The notes beneath the pieces were generated by a model, which had not been told where the DNA came from, ran no database searches, and saw nothing but the letters and a program-made list of their open reading frames with translations. Of a stretch of 64,000 nucleotides of DNA, positions 27,193 through 36,014 are shown in pieces. Location: the NCBI GenBank assembly GCA_002336245.1, contig DDDG01000016.1:1-64000 (forward strand), read 5' to 3'. This DNA comes from Flavobacteriales bacterium UBA1986 (lineage in GTDB: Bacteria; Bacteroidota; Bacteroidia; Flavobacteriales_G; Salibacteraceae). The translations under genes and the position numbers were made by a program. Within the stretch, counting starts at the first letter, position 1, and each line of letters opens with the position of its first letter.

Positions 27193-27819
27193 ATGAGAGT
27201 TGAGGCCAGAGATCTTGGAAAGAAGTTTGGCAAAACTTGGTTGTTTCGTCATTTAGACTTCAACTTCGAAGCCCCAAATAAATACGCCATAATTGGGCCC
27301 AATGCTTCAGGAAAAAGTTCTTTACTTCGACTCATTGCTGGTTTTTCTGAAGCTACTGAGGGAAGTATAACTCACTTAAATCAGGGCACTCCGGTCGATG
27401 ACCTGCAGTGGTTCCGTCATCTGAGCATCGCCTCTCCCTACTTGGAGTTGGAACTTCTTTTCAGTCTTCGCGAATACTTGGAATTGCACGGCAAGCTCAA
27501 AGCCTTTCGAGAATCAAAAAGCGTTGAAACGCTCGCTCAAGAATTTGGTCTAGAATCGTCTCTCGACAAAGAACTCGGCGATTTTTCTTCAGGAATGATG
27601 CAACGACTCCGCATTGGTTTAGCTATGGCTTCCGACACCGACTTAGTGCTTCTTGATGAACCATTGAGCAACCTTGACGAAAGCGCAGTAAAATGGTATG
27701 AAGACTACGTCCAAGAGCAGATGGGAAAAAGACTTATCATTGTTTTTAGCAATGCTAAAACAGAGGAATACTCCTTCTGCAATGAGCATTTACATATTGA
27801 AGAATTAAAAGCTAGCTAG
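27193..27819 (+). CDS. Stand-alone ABC transporter ATP-binding protein
   Basis: The 208-residue protein is a single nucleotide-binding domain. Walker A is GPNASGKSS, the signature reads DFSSGMMQRLRI, and Walker B with catalytic Glu is LVLLDEPLSNLD. The LSGGQ position is SSGMM, a common variant in exporter-like ATPases. No permease gene is adjacent. It lies 6 bp after lpxA and 2 bp before efp, so it belongs to the same transcript. Possible roles are LPS or lipoprotein export, or a non-transport function; none can be decided from the sequence. The partner permease should be sought elsewhere in the genome. Confidence 0.88.
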   Translation: MRVEARDLGKKFGKTWLFRHLDFNFEAPNKYAIIGPNASGKSSLLRLIAGFSEATEGSITHLNQGTPVDDLQWFRHLSIASPYLELELLFSLREYLELHGKLKAFRESKSVETLAQEFGLESSLDKELGDFSSGMMQRLRIGLAMASDTDLVLLDEPLSNLDESAVKWYEDYVQEQMGKRLIIVFSNAKTEEYSFCNEHLHIEELKAS

Positions 27820-27821
27820 TT

Positions 27822-28388
27822 ATGGCAACTACCGCAGATTTCAGAAATGGTTTGTGCATCGAATACAACCACGATCTTTTCACAATTACCGAGTTCCAGC
27901 ACGTAAAGCCCGGTAAAGGGCCTGCTTTTGTTCGTACAAAACTGAAGAGCTTAACCACCGGAAGAGTTTTAGACAACACCTTCTCTGCCGGAGTTAAAGT
28001 AATCGAAGTACGCATTGAGCGCCGCAAATATCAGTTCTTGTATAAGGACGATTCAGGCTACCATTTTATGGATGCGAATACCTTCGAGCAGACATACATC
28101 GACGAGAAATTGATCGACAATCCGAGCTTTCTTAAAGAGGGAGAACATGTTGAAATCCTCGTGAAAGCCGATACGGAAACACCTTTGATTTGTGAATTGC
28201 CGCCGTTTGTAGAGTTCGATATTGCCTATACTGAGCCAGGTGTGAAAGGTGACACGGCTACCAACACTTACAAAGCTGCAACAACAGGTACGGGCATTGA
28301 AATTAAAGTGCCTTTGTTCATCAATCAAGGAGATCGAGTTAAAGTTGATACCCGAACTGGACAATATTCCGAGCGCGTTAAATTATGA
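27822..28388 (+). CDS. efp: Elongation factor P
   Basis: EF-P binds the ribosome between the P and E sites and relieves stalling at polyproline stretches. The protein has the standard 188 residues with three beta-barrel domains. The tip loop reads HVKPGKGPAF, with Lys32 as the residue that is modified in many bacteria. No EpmA/EpmB-like modification gene is nearby. The stop overlaps the start of the second lpxD-like gene (ATGA). Placement between LPS genes is recalled as conserved in Flavobacteriia. Confidence 0.97.
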   Translation: MATTADFRNGLCIEYNHDLFTITEFQHVKPGKGPAFVRTKLKSLTTGRVLDNTFSAGVKVIEVRIERRKYQFLYKDDSGYHFMDANTFEQTYIDEKLIDNPSFLKEGEHVEILVKADTETPLICELPPFVEFDIAYTEPGVKGDTATNTYKAATTGTGIEIKVPLFINQGDRVKVDTRTGQYSERVKL

Positions 28389-29323
28389 GATTTCCAAAAG
28401 GGCATAGTTTAAAAGAAATAGCAGAACTGCTGTCCATTGAATTCAGAGGGAATCCAGACTTAAACTTGACTGGACTCAATGAAATTCATGTTGTGGAAGA
28501 GGGAGACATCGTTTTCTCCGACCATCCTAAATATTATCAAAAAGCGATCGATTCCAATGCCAGTTGCGTACTTCTAGATCAGGAAGTCGAATTCCCAGAG
28601 GGAAAAGGCATTCTTCTATCAAGCCAGCCCTTTGACGATTTTATTCGTTTGATCCGGCATTTTAAGAACTTCCATCACGACATCGGTCACATTGGAGAAG
28701 ACACCAAGGTGCACTCAAGTGCAATCATATACGGCGGCGTTCATTTGGGGAACAATGTGCACATTGATGAAGGGGTTGTTCTACATCCCAATGTTGTCAT
28801 CTACGATGATGTGATTATTGGAAAGGATACCATTGTTCACGCCAACACCGTAATCGGAAGCCACGCCTTTTACTATCAAAAGAAAGAAGGCAAATACCAA
28901 CAATTTCCAAGCTGTGGTCGTGTAGTTATTGGCTCTGGGGTCGAAATTGGAGCTTCTTGCACCATTGACAAGGGCGTTACTTCCGACACCAAAATTGGGG
29001 ACGGAACCAAGCTAGATAACCAAGTCCATGTTGGTCACGACACTGTGATTGGCAAAAATTGTTTGGTTGCCGCCCAGGTGGGCATCGCAGGTTGTGTGGT
29101 TATGGAAGATGAAGTGACTTTATGGGGGCAAGTTGGGCTCGCATCGGGGATTACCATGGGCAAGGGCTCTGTTATGTACGCGCAGGCTGGAACGAGCAAA
29201 AGTGTAGAAGCAGGGAAAGTGTACTTTGGGAGTCCGGCGGGAGAGTTTCGAGAAAAATTTCGAGAACTCAATGCAATAAAAGCCTTGCCTGAAGCCCTTC
29301 GAAAGCTGGCTCAAAAGGATTGA
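28385..29323 (+). CDS. Second LpxD-like acyltransferase
   Basis: The 312-residue protein has an N-terminal LpxD-type domain (HSLKEIAELLSIEF, about residues 1-95) and a hexapeptide beta-helix (about 100-280) with HVGHDTVIG at the catalytic position. It differs from LpxD at 23989 in a shorter beta-helix and in GHD instead of AHN around the presumed catalytic His. It could acylate a different acceptor or be a paralogue with a distinct chain-length preference; I cannot decide which. Its start overlaps efp by four bases, so translation of the two is coupled. Confidence 0.82.
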   Translation: MRFPKGHSLKEIAELLSIEFRGNPDLNLTGLNEIHVVEEGDIVFSDHPKYYQKAIDSNASCVLLDQEVEFPEGKGILLSSQPFDDFIRLIRHFKNFHHDIGHIGEDTKVHSSAIIYGGVHLGNNVHIDEGVVLHPNVVIYDDVIIGKDTIVHANTVIGSHAFYYQKKEGKYQQFPSCGRVVIGSGVEIGASCTIDKGVTSDTKIGDGTKLDNQVHVGHDTVIGKNCLVAAQVGIAGCVVMEDEVTLWGQVGLASGITMGKGSVMYAQAGTSKSVEAGKVYFGSPAGEFREKFRELNAIKALPEALRKLAQKD

Positions 29324-29332
29324 CCTCAAACT

Positions 29333-30547
29333 ATGGAGCGCAATCAGCTCAAACAAAAACTCTCTGAGAGTAAAACCCTTCTGCGGAAGCTTCTGACGGT
29401 TACAAAGGCCAACAACAACCGCAAATCGGGGGAACTTTTTTCTCTGCTCGACAAAATCCTTTTTGAAGACCTCCACATCGAACGCTACCTATTCATTCGA
29501 AAAGAAAGTGGCATCTGGATAAAAGCTTTATCGCGTCAGTTAAAAGAAGAGGAAATCCAAAAGGAATACCACAAATTCTTACATCAATACGACGATTTTA
29601 AGGTGCTCAATGAAGCCGACGATGAACATTTAGTGGACTTTGACTACATCATCCCCGTCTTTCATAAAGAAGAGCCCCTAGCCTATTTGCTGCTCTCTGA
29701 CGTAAAGGAAGAGCGCACCATCAGCCCCGTAGTTCGAAACCTCAATTTTCTTCAAACGGTTACCAATGTGATTGTAGTAGCTATTGAGAACAAACGCCTG
29801 TTCAACGAAGCAATTCTGCGTGAACGAGAAGATCAAGAATTGGAGCTTGCCGGAAACATCATTCAGCAATTGCTCCCAAAGGCCTTTCCCGAAAACGCAC
29901 ATTTCAAAGCCTCCGCTTTTTACGAGTCTCATATGAAAGTTGGTGGCGACTATTACGACATTGTAAAAACGGACGATCAGTCTTATACGTTCTTGATGGC
30001 CGACATTTCAGGGAAAGGCATGGCAGCCGCTCTCATCATGTCGAACTTTCAAGCTTACTTCAAGTTGGCTGTAGAAATCGGACTTGGACTCTCGGACTTG
30101 GTTCATCTGCTGAATCAAAAGGTCTACGAGAACACTCGAGGCGAGATGTTCATTACAGCAATTTTCGCTCGTTATAAAACGGATACGCATGAGTTGGAAT
30201 ACATCAACACGGCACATCCTTCGGGAATATTGGTTCAGAACGAAAGCTCCCTATTCCTTGAAAGTCAAGGTCGAGCTTTAGGTGTGGAGCCAAACCTTCG
30301 TCTTAATGCACAGGTGGTTTCCGTCCAAAAAAACGCCCGATTGATACTCTTTACTGATGGACTTACCGAAGTTTACAACCTCGAGCAAGAAGGTTTCGAT
30401 GAGGAGAAAATCAATGAGCTGCTTCGTGAGAGTGGAGATGTAGAAATTGAAAAGTTGAATCGGAGGTTGATTGAAAAGGCACTTGACTTTGCCGCCCGAT
30501 TAGGGATGGAAGACGATCTCGCCCTACTGTCGATTGAGTTCCTCTGA
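29333..30547 (+). CDS. PP2C-type SpoIIE/RsbU-like serine phosphatase
   Basis: The 404-residue cytoplasmic protein has an N-terminal sensor-like region (about residues 1-165, possibly GAF), a short helical linker (EREDQELELAGNIIQQ), and a C-terminal SpoIIE phosphatase domain. The metal-binding motifs are GGDYYDIV, MADISGKGMAAAL, LFTDGLTEV and EDDLALL. RsbU-type enzymes dephosphorylate anti-anti-sigma factors in partner-switching systems; no such partner gene is nearby. It is 9 bp after the LpxD-like gene and ends overlapping the convergent O-antigen ligase by 24 bp. Confidence 0.88.
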   Translation: MERNQLKQKLSESKTLLRKLLTVTKANNNRKSGELFSLLDKILFEDLHIERYLFIRKESGIWIKALSRQLKEEEIQKEYHKFLHQYDDFKVLNEADDEHLVDFDYIIPVFHKEEPLAYLLLSDVKEERTISPVVRNLNFLQTVTNVIVVAIENKRLFNEAILREREDQELELAGNIIQQLLPKAFPENAHFKASAFYESHMKVGGDYYDIVKTDDQSYTFLMADISGKGMAAALIMSNFQAYFKLAVEIGLGLSDLVHLLNQKVYENTRGEMFITAIFARYKTDTHELEYINTAHPSGILVQNESSLFLESQGRALGVEPNLRLNAQVVSVQKNARLILFTDGLTEVYNLEQEGFDEEKINELLRESGDVEIEKLNRRLIEKALDFAARLGMEDDLALLSIEFL

Positions 30548-31960
30548 GGGTTTACTGTGGTAAACCTCAATGGCGACAAGTATGGCCGCAAAACCCCAAA
30601 ACGGCACGGAAGCTTTATCCGTGTCTAAGAAGTTGTTCAATACCCCGTGAATCAAATAGGTGGTTAACCCCATAATTACAGCCATTACCGTCAGTCGCAT
30701 CCGACCAGGTTCAAGGGCTTGATAGAGTCGGATCCCCTTGTAATAAATGAAGAAGATGATGACCAAAAAAGTCAGCAAGCCAAGTACCCCGGCCTCGGCA
30801 AGCGGTCCAAAGTACTCTGAGTGAGCATTCCCTCCATCGCCAAAATTTGTTGAGATGATGGTGAGCTGACTGCTGTGCTGGTAAGGCGCATATAGGAACG
30901 AATAGGTTCCTGGGCCATGTCCAAAAATTGGACGTTCCATCCACATTTTCAAGGCAGAATTCCATCGATTCAAACGTTCCAAATTGGATGCGTCGGTTGC
31001 CACATTCGAAATAGATTCTACGTGTTCAGAAAGGTTGTTCGAAGAATCTTGTTTATTCTTTTCTAGTTTCTGTATGATTTGAGTTTGAAAATTCAAGAGG
31101 ATGAACAAGCCAACTCCAGCCATAGCAAAAATCGCCCAAAGCTTCACCCGGTATTTGATGAAGTAGAACACTGCGATTGCACCTATAATGCTCACCCAGG
31201 CAGCCCTGGTATAGGAAAGGATTACTCCTGCGAGCAGGATGACAAAGAAAAAGCCCGATATGATTTTCGTATTAAGGCTGAAACGGGGATTATAGAAAAA
31301 GCTGAACACCACAGGAATGAACATCGCAATGATGGCCCCGTAGGAAGTGTGATCTTTAAAAAAGGGCTGCATAACCCAATGTGCAGGTTTCTCAGCAAAT
31401 CCTCTAAGACCATGATTGATGATGGTGTAGACAACAACCCCCGAAAGCGACACAATGAAGAGCCAGAAAAAACGCTCAATGTTCCGGTCGTCTTTAAAAA
31501 GAAGCACCGCCATAAAATAGAAGGTTGTCACAAACCAAAGGCGACTCACCAAAAACTTGATGCTCACAACAGGCAATTCACTAGGGAAAATCGTTAAAAA
31601 CAACCAAAACAGATTGAGTAGAATGGCGAAACTCAAAGGATGTTTGAGCACATCCATAGGATAACGCTTGTCGTAGAACACCTTCACAAGAAATACAAGC
31701 ATTGCTCCCGCCATGAGAGGCTCCGTGGGTAGATGAACGCCAAGGTTAAACTCTAAGGCTTCTAAGCCAACAGAGAGCGGGGTGCAAAAAACAATGAAGA
31801 GAAGAATGATGTCGAGGCGAAAAAGGGCCAATCCAATTACTAGAAGTCCAAGGGGAAGCAAATTCAGCCAATACACCTCGTGAAAAGTGAGCAGCATGTT
31901 GGCTAGGACAAATATCCCAACAACCAGATAAAGAATTCGGTATTTAAGGCTGAGGCTCAC
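30524..31960 (-). CDS. O-antigen ligase/polymerase family membrane protein
   Basis: The 478-residue protein has about 10-12 transmembrane helices and a large periplasmic loop. The Wzy/WaaL signature region carries LSYTRAAWVSIIGA in a helix and PIFGHGPGTYSFLYAPY at the loop end. Such proteins either polymerise or ligate O-antigen or related glycans at the periplasmic face of the inner membrane; the sequence does not distinguish them. It lies 5 bp downstream of a Wzz-like gene, which fits a polysaccharide role. Its 3' end overlaps the SpoIIE phosphatase gene by 24 bp. Confidence 0.85.
   Translation of the reverse strand: MSLSLKYRILYLVVGIFVLANMLLTFHEVYWLNLLPLGLLVIGLALFRLDIILLFIVFCTPLSVGLEALEFNLGVHLPTEPLMAGAMLVFLVKVFYDKRYPMDVLKHPLSFAILLNLFWLFLTIFPSELPVVSIKFLVSRLWFVTTFYFMAVLLFKDDRNIERFFWLFIVSLSGVVVYTIINHGLRGFAEKPAHWVMQPFFKDHTSYGAIIAMFIPVVFSFFYNPRFSLNTKIISGFFFVILLAGVILSYTRAAWVSIIGAIAVFYFIKYRVKLWAIFAMAGVGLFILLNFQTQIIQKLEKNKQDSSNNLSEHVESISNVATDASNLERLNRWNSALKMWMERPIFGHGPGTYSFLYAPYQHSSQLTIISTNFGDGGNAHSEYFGPLAEAGVLGLLTFLVIIFFIYYKGIRLYQALEPGRMRLTVMAVIMGLTTYLIHGVLNNFLDTDKASVPFWGFAAILVAIEVYHSKPSEELNRQ
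30545..30569. repeat. Hairpin at the convergent ends of the phosphatase and ligase genes
   Basis: TGAGGGTTTAC and GTAAACCTCA form a 10-bp stem with one bulged G around the loop TGTG. It starts at the TGA of the phosphatase gene and lies in the last codons of the ligase. No T-run follows on either strand, so termination is uncertain; it may protect transcript ends. Confidence 0.45.
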
Positions 31961-31965
31961 CCCGT

Positions 31966-32985
31966 TCAGGCTACGTTCTGCTCCTGGAGTTTTCGGTAAT
32001 TCTCAATCACGATGATGGCCAAAACAGCAAAGAGAAAGGCCGAGAAGGTCGAGATTACCACAACCAACCATCGGATTGGGTAGGCTTTCTTTTCTGAGGC
32101 CCAGGCTTGGTTCACGATGAATTTGTGTGGGACATCTTCGGTTGCATCCACTTTGGTTTCTTCGAATTTTGATCGAAGAAGGATCAAACGCTCTCTTTCG
32201 TACTCGGAGTTGTCGGTAAGGGCGATGAATGCCGAACCGTACTTGGCCAAGGTATCGAGCTTTTGCTCAAGTTTTGTAGCCGCTTGAGCATTCCCGGAGG
32301 CGATTGCCTTGTAATACTCTCCCGAGATCATTTCAATTTGCTTCTCGTACTCATGAACTCCTTGCTTTCTCATGAAGGTGAGCGAATCGTCGACGGCCTT
32401 CATGTGATCGCGCATCTTAGTGTATTCCGATTCAATGACCTTCAATGCTTCAGCAGCGCGATCTTTTTGCATTCGGTTTTTCACAACATCCACAAGGCGA
32501 GCAATTTCGTTTGCAATGTCTGCTGCCATTTGAGGGTCGGTATCCAAAACATCGATTCGAATCGATTGATATTCAGTCCGCTTGAATTTCACTTTGCTCT
32601 CCCACTCCTTTATTAAGCTCGTCAACTTATACTGGTCGTCGAGGTCGATTTCATAATGTGCCATGAGATCGAATTTCTCAATCACTCGATCGCGGATGAA
32701 GTCAGAGTAAAGGATTTGAAGCATTTGCTCCGCCTGTTCTTCTTCACCAAAAGCAACAATGTCGTTTTTACCTGTCACGTCTTCCGTCATTACCGCCTTG
32801 GATATCGAGGCAGTGTTCGCAGGGAAAAAGATGACCGTCGACAAGAATTGTTCGGGTACAATGAAAGAAACCACTGCAGAAATTAGCGCTGCAGAAAGGG
32901 AGACTATTACAAGAGGCTTTCTCCATTTCAAAAGGAAAACCAGCAAGTTGGAGGAGTCAAACTCCGACTGATTGGATGTATTCAT
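31966..32985 (-). CDS. Wzz-like polysaccharide chain-length protein
   Basis: The 339-residue protein has the polysaccharide co-polymerase layout. A transmembrane helix near residues 22-42 and another near 308-332 flank a periplasmic domain rich in helices (about residues 120-250). There is no C-terminal kinase domain, so it is Wzz-type rather than BY-kinase type. It likely controls chain length of the glycan made by the adjacent O-antigen enzyme, 5 bp downstream. A -7 motif lies 20 bp upstream of its ATG. Confidence 0.85.
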   Translation of the reverse strand: MNTSNQSEFDSSNLLVFLLKWRKPLVIVSLSAALISAVVSFIVPEQFLSTVIFFPANTASISKAVMTEDVTGKNDIVAFGEEEQAEQMLQILYSDFIRDRVIEKFDLMAHYEIDLDDQYKLTSLIKEWESKVKFKRTEYQSIRIDVLDTDPQMAADIANEIARLVDVVKNRMQKDRAAEALKVIESEYTKMRDHMKAVDDSLTFMRKQGVHEYEKQIEMISGEYYKAIASGNAQAATKLEQKLDTLAKYGSAFIALTDNSEYERERLILLRSKFEETKVDATEDVPHKFIVNQAWASEKKAYPIRWLVVVISTFSAFLFAVLAIIVIENYRKLQEQNVA

Positions 32986-33004
32986 GAATCCAGAATTTAG
33001 GGCG

Positions 33005-33012
33005 CAAAACTA
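33005..33012 (-). promoter_or_regulatory. Putative -7 element of the wzz-wzy operon
   Basis: On the minus strand this reads TAGTTTTG followed by C, matching TAnnTTTG, and ends 20 bp before the Wzz-like ATG. No clear -33 element was found. Confidence 0.5.
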
Positions 33013-33118
33013 TTGATTAATCGGCGTATTCAGAGCCTTGGGCAAGGGATAACTTTGCTGTCCCACTATTATTGCTGACCCTATGAATTAAAAGGCTCAA
33101 CCTTTCGCTAAGGAATAC

Positions 33119-33150
33119 TTGCTGTAGGCCGCGGAAAAGTCATACTTTTG
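33119..33150 (+). promoter_or_regulatory. Promoter of the lipocalin-like lipoprotein
   Basis: A TTG at 33119-33121 and TACTTTTG at 33143-33150 are 21 bp apart, and the -7 ends 16 bp before the ATG. It has both Bacteroidota elements in order. Confidence 0.6.
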
Positions 33151-33166
33151 CCGCAAATAAAAAAAC

Positions 33167-33574
33167 ATGAAAAAATTTCTAACTGCAATTGCTTTAGTTG
33201 GAATTCTGGGCCTCGCAGCTTGTACTTCTGAAAATCAAAAAATCGTAGACCAACTAGAAGGTACTTGGAAGGTTACTCAAGTAACTGTAAATGGCATTCC
33301 ATTGGATGAGTCTACATACGAGAACGACCAATACACTTTCGAAAGTTGCTCTGCGAGCGCTGATGATTGTACTGGTTCATACCGATACGAAGACCCTACG
33401 AAAGGAACTACGACCTCTAGCTTCAGCTACAGCGTTGAAGACGACGGAACTAAGCTTAAGATGAGTCTTTTTTCTGGAACTGCTGACATCATTGAAAGCA
33501 GTGATAGTCGCTTTATTTGGAGTGAAACCGATTCATTCGGTGACGTAACTGAGACTACGATTGAGAAAGTTTAA
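33167..33574 (+). CDS. Lipocalin-like small lipoprotein
   Basis: The 135-residue protein starts with a lipoprotein signal peptide whose lipobox is LAAC (Cys19). The mature part opens with VDQLEGTWKVTQVTVNG, the typical first strand of Bacteroidota lipocalin-like proteins, followed by beta-strands and acidic turns. It is expected in the periplasm, attached to a membrane. No ligand can be inferred. A hairpin terminator follows at 33595, so it is probably expressed alone and strongly from its own promoter. Confidence 0.83.
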   Translation: MKKFLTAIALVGILGLAACTSENQKIVDQLEGTWKVTQVTVNGIPLDESTYENDQYTFESCSASADDCTGSYRYEDPTKGTTTSSFSYSVEDDGTKLKMSLFSGTADIIESSDSRFIWSETDSFGDVTETTIEKV

Positions 33575-33594
33575 TTTTTCATTCATTGACAAGG

Positions 33595-33624
33595 AAAAGG
33601 GAAAGTTGCGGCTTTCCCTTTTTT
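33595..33624 (+). terminator. Intrinsic terminator overlapping the next gene's start
   Basis: A perfect 11-bp stem, AAAAGGGAAAG with CTTTCCCTTTT, encloses the loop TTGCGG, and the T-run continues to six T. It lies 21 bp after the lipocalin stop. The loop contains the TTG proposed as the start codon of the following lipoprotein, so reading into that gene may depend on this structure. Confidence 0.75.
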
Positions 33625-34280
33625 GTTTCTTGTCGGCAGTGATTTTATCTGCTTGTACTTCAAAACCCGAAGCAGGTGTCATTAGCGAAGTCGAGAAACC
33701 GACGTTCATCCCCGATTCCTTGAGGTACAACACGGAGATTTGGGATAAGGAAAAGATTCGATCTGAAATGAAGAATGGTGACATCGTTCTCAAGCGCGGA
33801 GACGGTTCCATCAGCCGAATAGTCGTTTCAGTTCTTGCAGAAGAACAACCTCTATCACATTGTGCTATTGTCATTAAAAAAGAAGGAGCTGAATTCCTTC
33901 TTCATTCCCTTTCAAGTACCGTTTCTGATTTAGATGGTGTTCAAAGTATTCCTTTGGATTCCTTCATACGCGACACGCGTCCTTTCAGCTTTCACCTTCT
34001 TCGACATAAAGACTCAGCCATAGCCGATAGGGCCTCCGACATTGCCTTGTACTACTTAGAGCAAAAGATTCCATTCGACCTCGACTATGTTCTTACCGAT
34101 GATACCGCAGCCTTTTACTGCACTGAATTTGTTTACAAAACCTATCTAGAAGCCAGTGGCAAAGAAATCTTCCAATTGTCTCAAGTTCAAATGGGGGAAA
34201 TTCTTGGCTTCAACGCCATACTTGAAGACGATGATTTTGAGCTCCTAAATCGTCGCGCAGCAGAGGTGACGACTGAATAG
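33606..34280 (+). CDS. YiiX/YebB-like (C92) papain-fold lipoprotein
   Basis: The product resembles the permuted NlpC/P60-like YiiX family of cysteine hydrolases. GDIVLKRGDGSISR is the family's opening strand, the conserved His is in LSHCAIVI and the candidate nucleophile Cys in FYCTEFVYKTY. The TTG at 33606 gives 224 residues with an ideal lipoprotein signal (MRLSLFCFLSAVILSAC). Another TTG at 33561 would add 15 residues and overlap the lipocalin gene by 14 bp. The lipobox predicts periplasmic anchoring, and possible substrates are peptide or amide bonds in the envelope. Translation from a TTG in a terminator loop is unusual and makes the start uncertain. Confidence 0.78.
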   Translation: MRLSLFCFLSAVILSACTSKPEAGVISEVEKPTFIPDSLRYNTEIWDKEKIRSEMKNGDIVLKRGDGSISRIVVSVLAEEQPLSHCAIVIKKEGAEFLLHSLSSTVSDLDGVQSIPLDSFIRDTRPFSFHLLRHKDSAIADRASDIALYYLEQKIPFDLDYVLTDDTAAFYCTEFVYKTYLEASGKEIFQLSQVQMGEILGFNAILEDDDFELLNRRAAEVTTE

Positions 34281-34306
34281 TCCTTCAAAAAACTACCTTA
34301 GTTAAA

Positions 34307-35428
34307 GTGAAGATTGTAGTGAATATGCGTTTGCTCATTCCTGGAAAACTCGAAGGGATTGGTTGGTTCTCGTACGAATGCATGCTGCGCATTACCCTAG
34401 CTCATCCAGAAGTGCAGTTCATCTTCGTTTACGACCGAGCAATTCCGAAGGAGTTCAACTTCCCTTCCAACGTCAAACACCACAGAATTCTACTTCCTGC
34501 AAGAAGACCCATGCTGTGGCGCATCTGGTTTCAAGGAAGTTTGAAGCGCCTACTGAAAAAATGGAAGCCCGACCTCTTTTATTCTCCTGAAGGCATGATG
34601 CCTTTGGGCATGAACATAAAAACGCTCACGACCATTCACGATTTAAACTTCGAGCATTTCCCAGAAGACATGCCCGCACGCTACTTAAATTTCTATCGCG
34701 AGTTCTTTCCTAAATACGCAGAACAGGCGACTCGCATTACGACAGTCTCAATGGCTTCACGAAACGACTTGGTAAACCACTACCGCGTCGACCCAAACAA
34801 AATTGATGTCGTATACAATGGCGTTGGGGACGATTTTTTTCCCTTGAATGAAACAGAAAAGGAAGCGGTTCGCACCGAGCTCACAGAAGCTAAGGCTTAC
34901 TTTGTTTATGTAGGCTCTTTTCATCGGAGAAAAAACATAAAACGTATGCTCTTAGCCTACGAAAGCTATCGAGAGAGAGGTGGTAAAGCCTCCTTCGTTT
35001 TGGTTGGAGAACCTATGTGGAGCACAGGAGAGTTGGAGGGGATCGTTGCCAAAATGAAATACCGCAATGACCTGATCCTCACAGGACGGAAATCACAGAA
35101 AGACTTGACCAAAATAGTAGCCGCAGCGCAAGCCCTGATTTTTGTTTCCTACTTTGAAGGATTTGGAATTCCCATCATTGAAGGCATGAAGGCAGGGGTT
35201 CCTGTATTGACTTCTGATGTGAGTTGCATGCCGGAAATTTCGGGTGGAGCCGCCTTGCTCGTGAACCCCTTGAACGAAAAGCTCATTGCCGATGGGATGT
35301 TGAAATTGGAGGATCAAGAGCTTCGCATTGATCTTATCAATAAAGGACTTTTTAGAGCTCGTGAGTTTTCATGGAGCAAGACAGCGGAAGGAATTTGGGA
35401 CAGTATGTTGCGCACCATAGATGCTTGA
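34307..35428 (+). CDS. GT4-family glycosyltransferase
   Basis: The 373-residue protein starts at a GTG (MKIVVNMRLLIPGKLEGIGW). It has the GT-B layout with an N-terminal acceptor domain and a C-terminal donor domain. Donor-site motifs are YVGSFHRRKNIKRML and the E-x7-E region FVSYFEGFGIPIIEGMKAG. Retaining GT4 enzymes transfer sugars from nucleotide donors to glycans or lipids. It overlaps rnhB by 8 bp but is near the O-antigen genes, so a role in surface polysaccharide synthesis is likely. The sugar is unknown. Confidence 0.88.
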   Translation: MKIVVNMRLLIPGKLEGIGWFSYECMLRITLAHPEVQFIFVYDRAIPKEFNFPSNVKHHRILLPARRPMLWRIWFQGSLKRLLKKWKPDLFYSPEGMMPLGMNIKTLTTIHDLNFEHFPEDMPARYLNFYREFFPKYAEQATRITTVSMASRNDLVNHYRVDPNKIDVVYNGVGDDFFPLNETEKEAVRTELTEAKAYFVYVGSFHRRKNIKRMLLAYESYRERGGKASFVLVGEPMWSTGELEGIVAKMKYRNDLILTGRKSQKDLTKIVAAAQALIFVSYFEGFGIPIIEGMKAGVPVLTSDVSCMPEISGGAALLVNPLNEKLIADGMLKLEDQELRIDLINKGLFRAREFSWSKTAEGIWDSMLRTIDA

Positions 35429-36014
35429 GTTAGCACTACATCACGATTTGCTTGAAGCTGGGACCGACGAAGCTGGACGTGGGTGTTTGGCGGGGCCCGT
35501 GTTTGCTGCCGCAGTAATCTTACCTCCCGATTTTACCAATACAATACTGAACGATTCCAAAAAGCTTTCGGAAAAAAAACGCGAGGCTTTGCGTTCTGTA
35601 ATTGAGAGAGAAGCTCTACACTACGCGGTTGCTCAAGTATCGCCTCAACGCATCGATGAAATCAATATTCTAAACGCCTCCATTGAGGCCATGCACTTAT
35701 CACTTGATCAACTTCCGGAAAAAGAGTTTGTGTTGGTTGATGGAAATCGATTCAAGCCCTATCACAACCTACCGCATAAGTGCATTGTAAAAGGGGACGG
35801 GAAATACATGAACATCGCCGCCGCGAGTATTCTCGCCAAGACTTATCGCGATGAATTTATGCTCAATGCAGCTCTTTCGTATCCTGAATATCAGTGGGAA
35901 AGAAATAAAGGATATCCTACTGCGAAGCACATCGAAGCCTTAAGGGCATTTGGCTCTACTCCACTCCATCGGAAATCTTTCAAGCTTAAGTCAGACCAAC
36001 TCGGCCTCTTTTAA
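35421..36014 (+). CDS. rnhB: Ribonuclease HII
   Basis: RNase HII cuts RNA in RNA-DNA hybrids and removes single ribonucleotides from DNA. The 197-residue protein has the catalytic DEAGRG motif near residue 15 (GTDEAGRGCLAGP), the second acidic site in LVDGN, and AAASILAKTYRD. The C-terminus is QLGLF, which resembles the sliding-clamp binding pentapeptide QL(S/D)LF. The ATG overlaps the glycosyltransferase stop by 8 bp. Confidence 0.95.
   Translation: MLELALHHDLLEAGTDEAGRGCLAGPVFAAAVILPPDFTNTILNDSKKLSEKKREALRSVIEREALHYAVAQVSPQRIDEINILNASIEAMHLSLDQLPEKEFVLVDGNRFKPYHNLPHKCIVKGDGKYMNIAAASILAKTYRDEFMLNAALSYPEYQWERNKGYPTAKHIEALRAFGSTPLHRKSFKLKSDQLGLF

Noticed and set aside
31079..31597. 172-codon plus-strand frame opposite the O-antigen ligase
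   Set aside because: Antisense to clear transmembrane segments of a well-supported gene; composition is that of a shadow frame.
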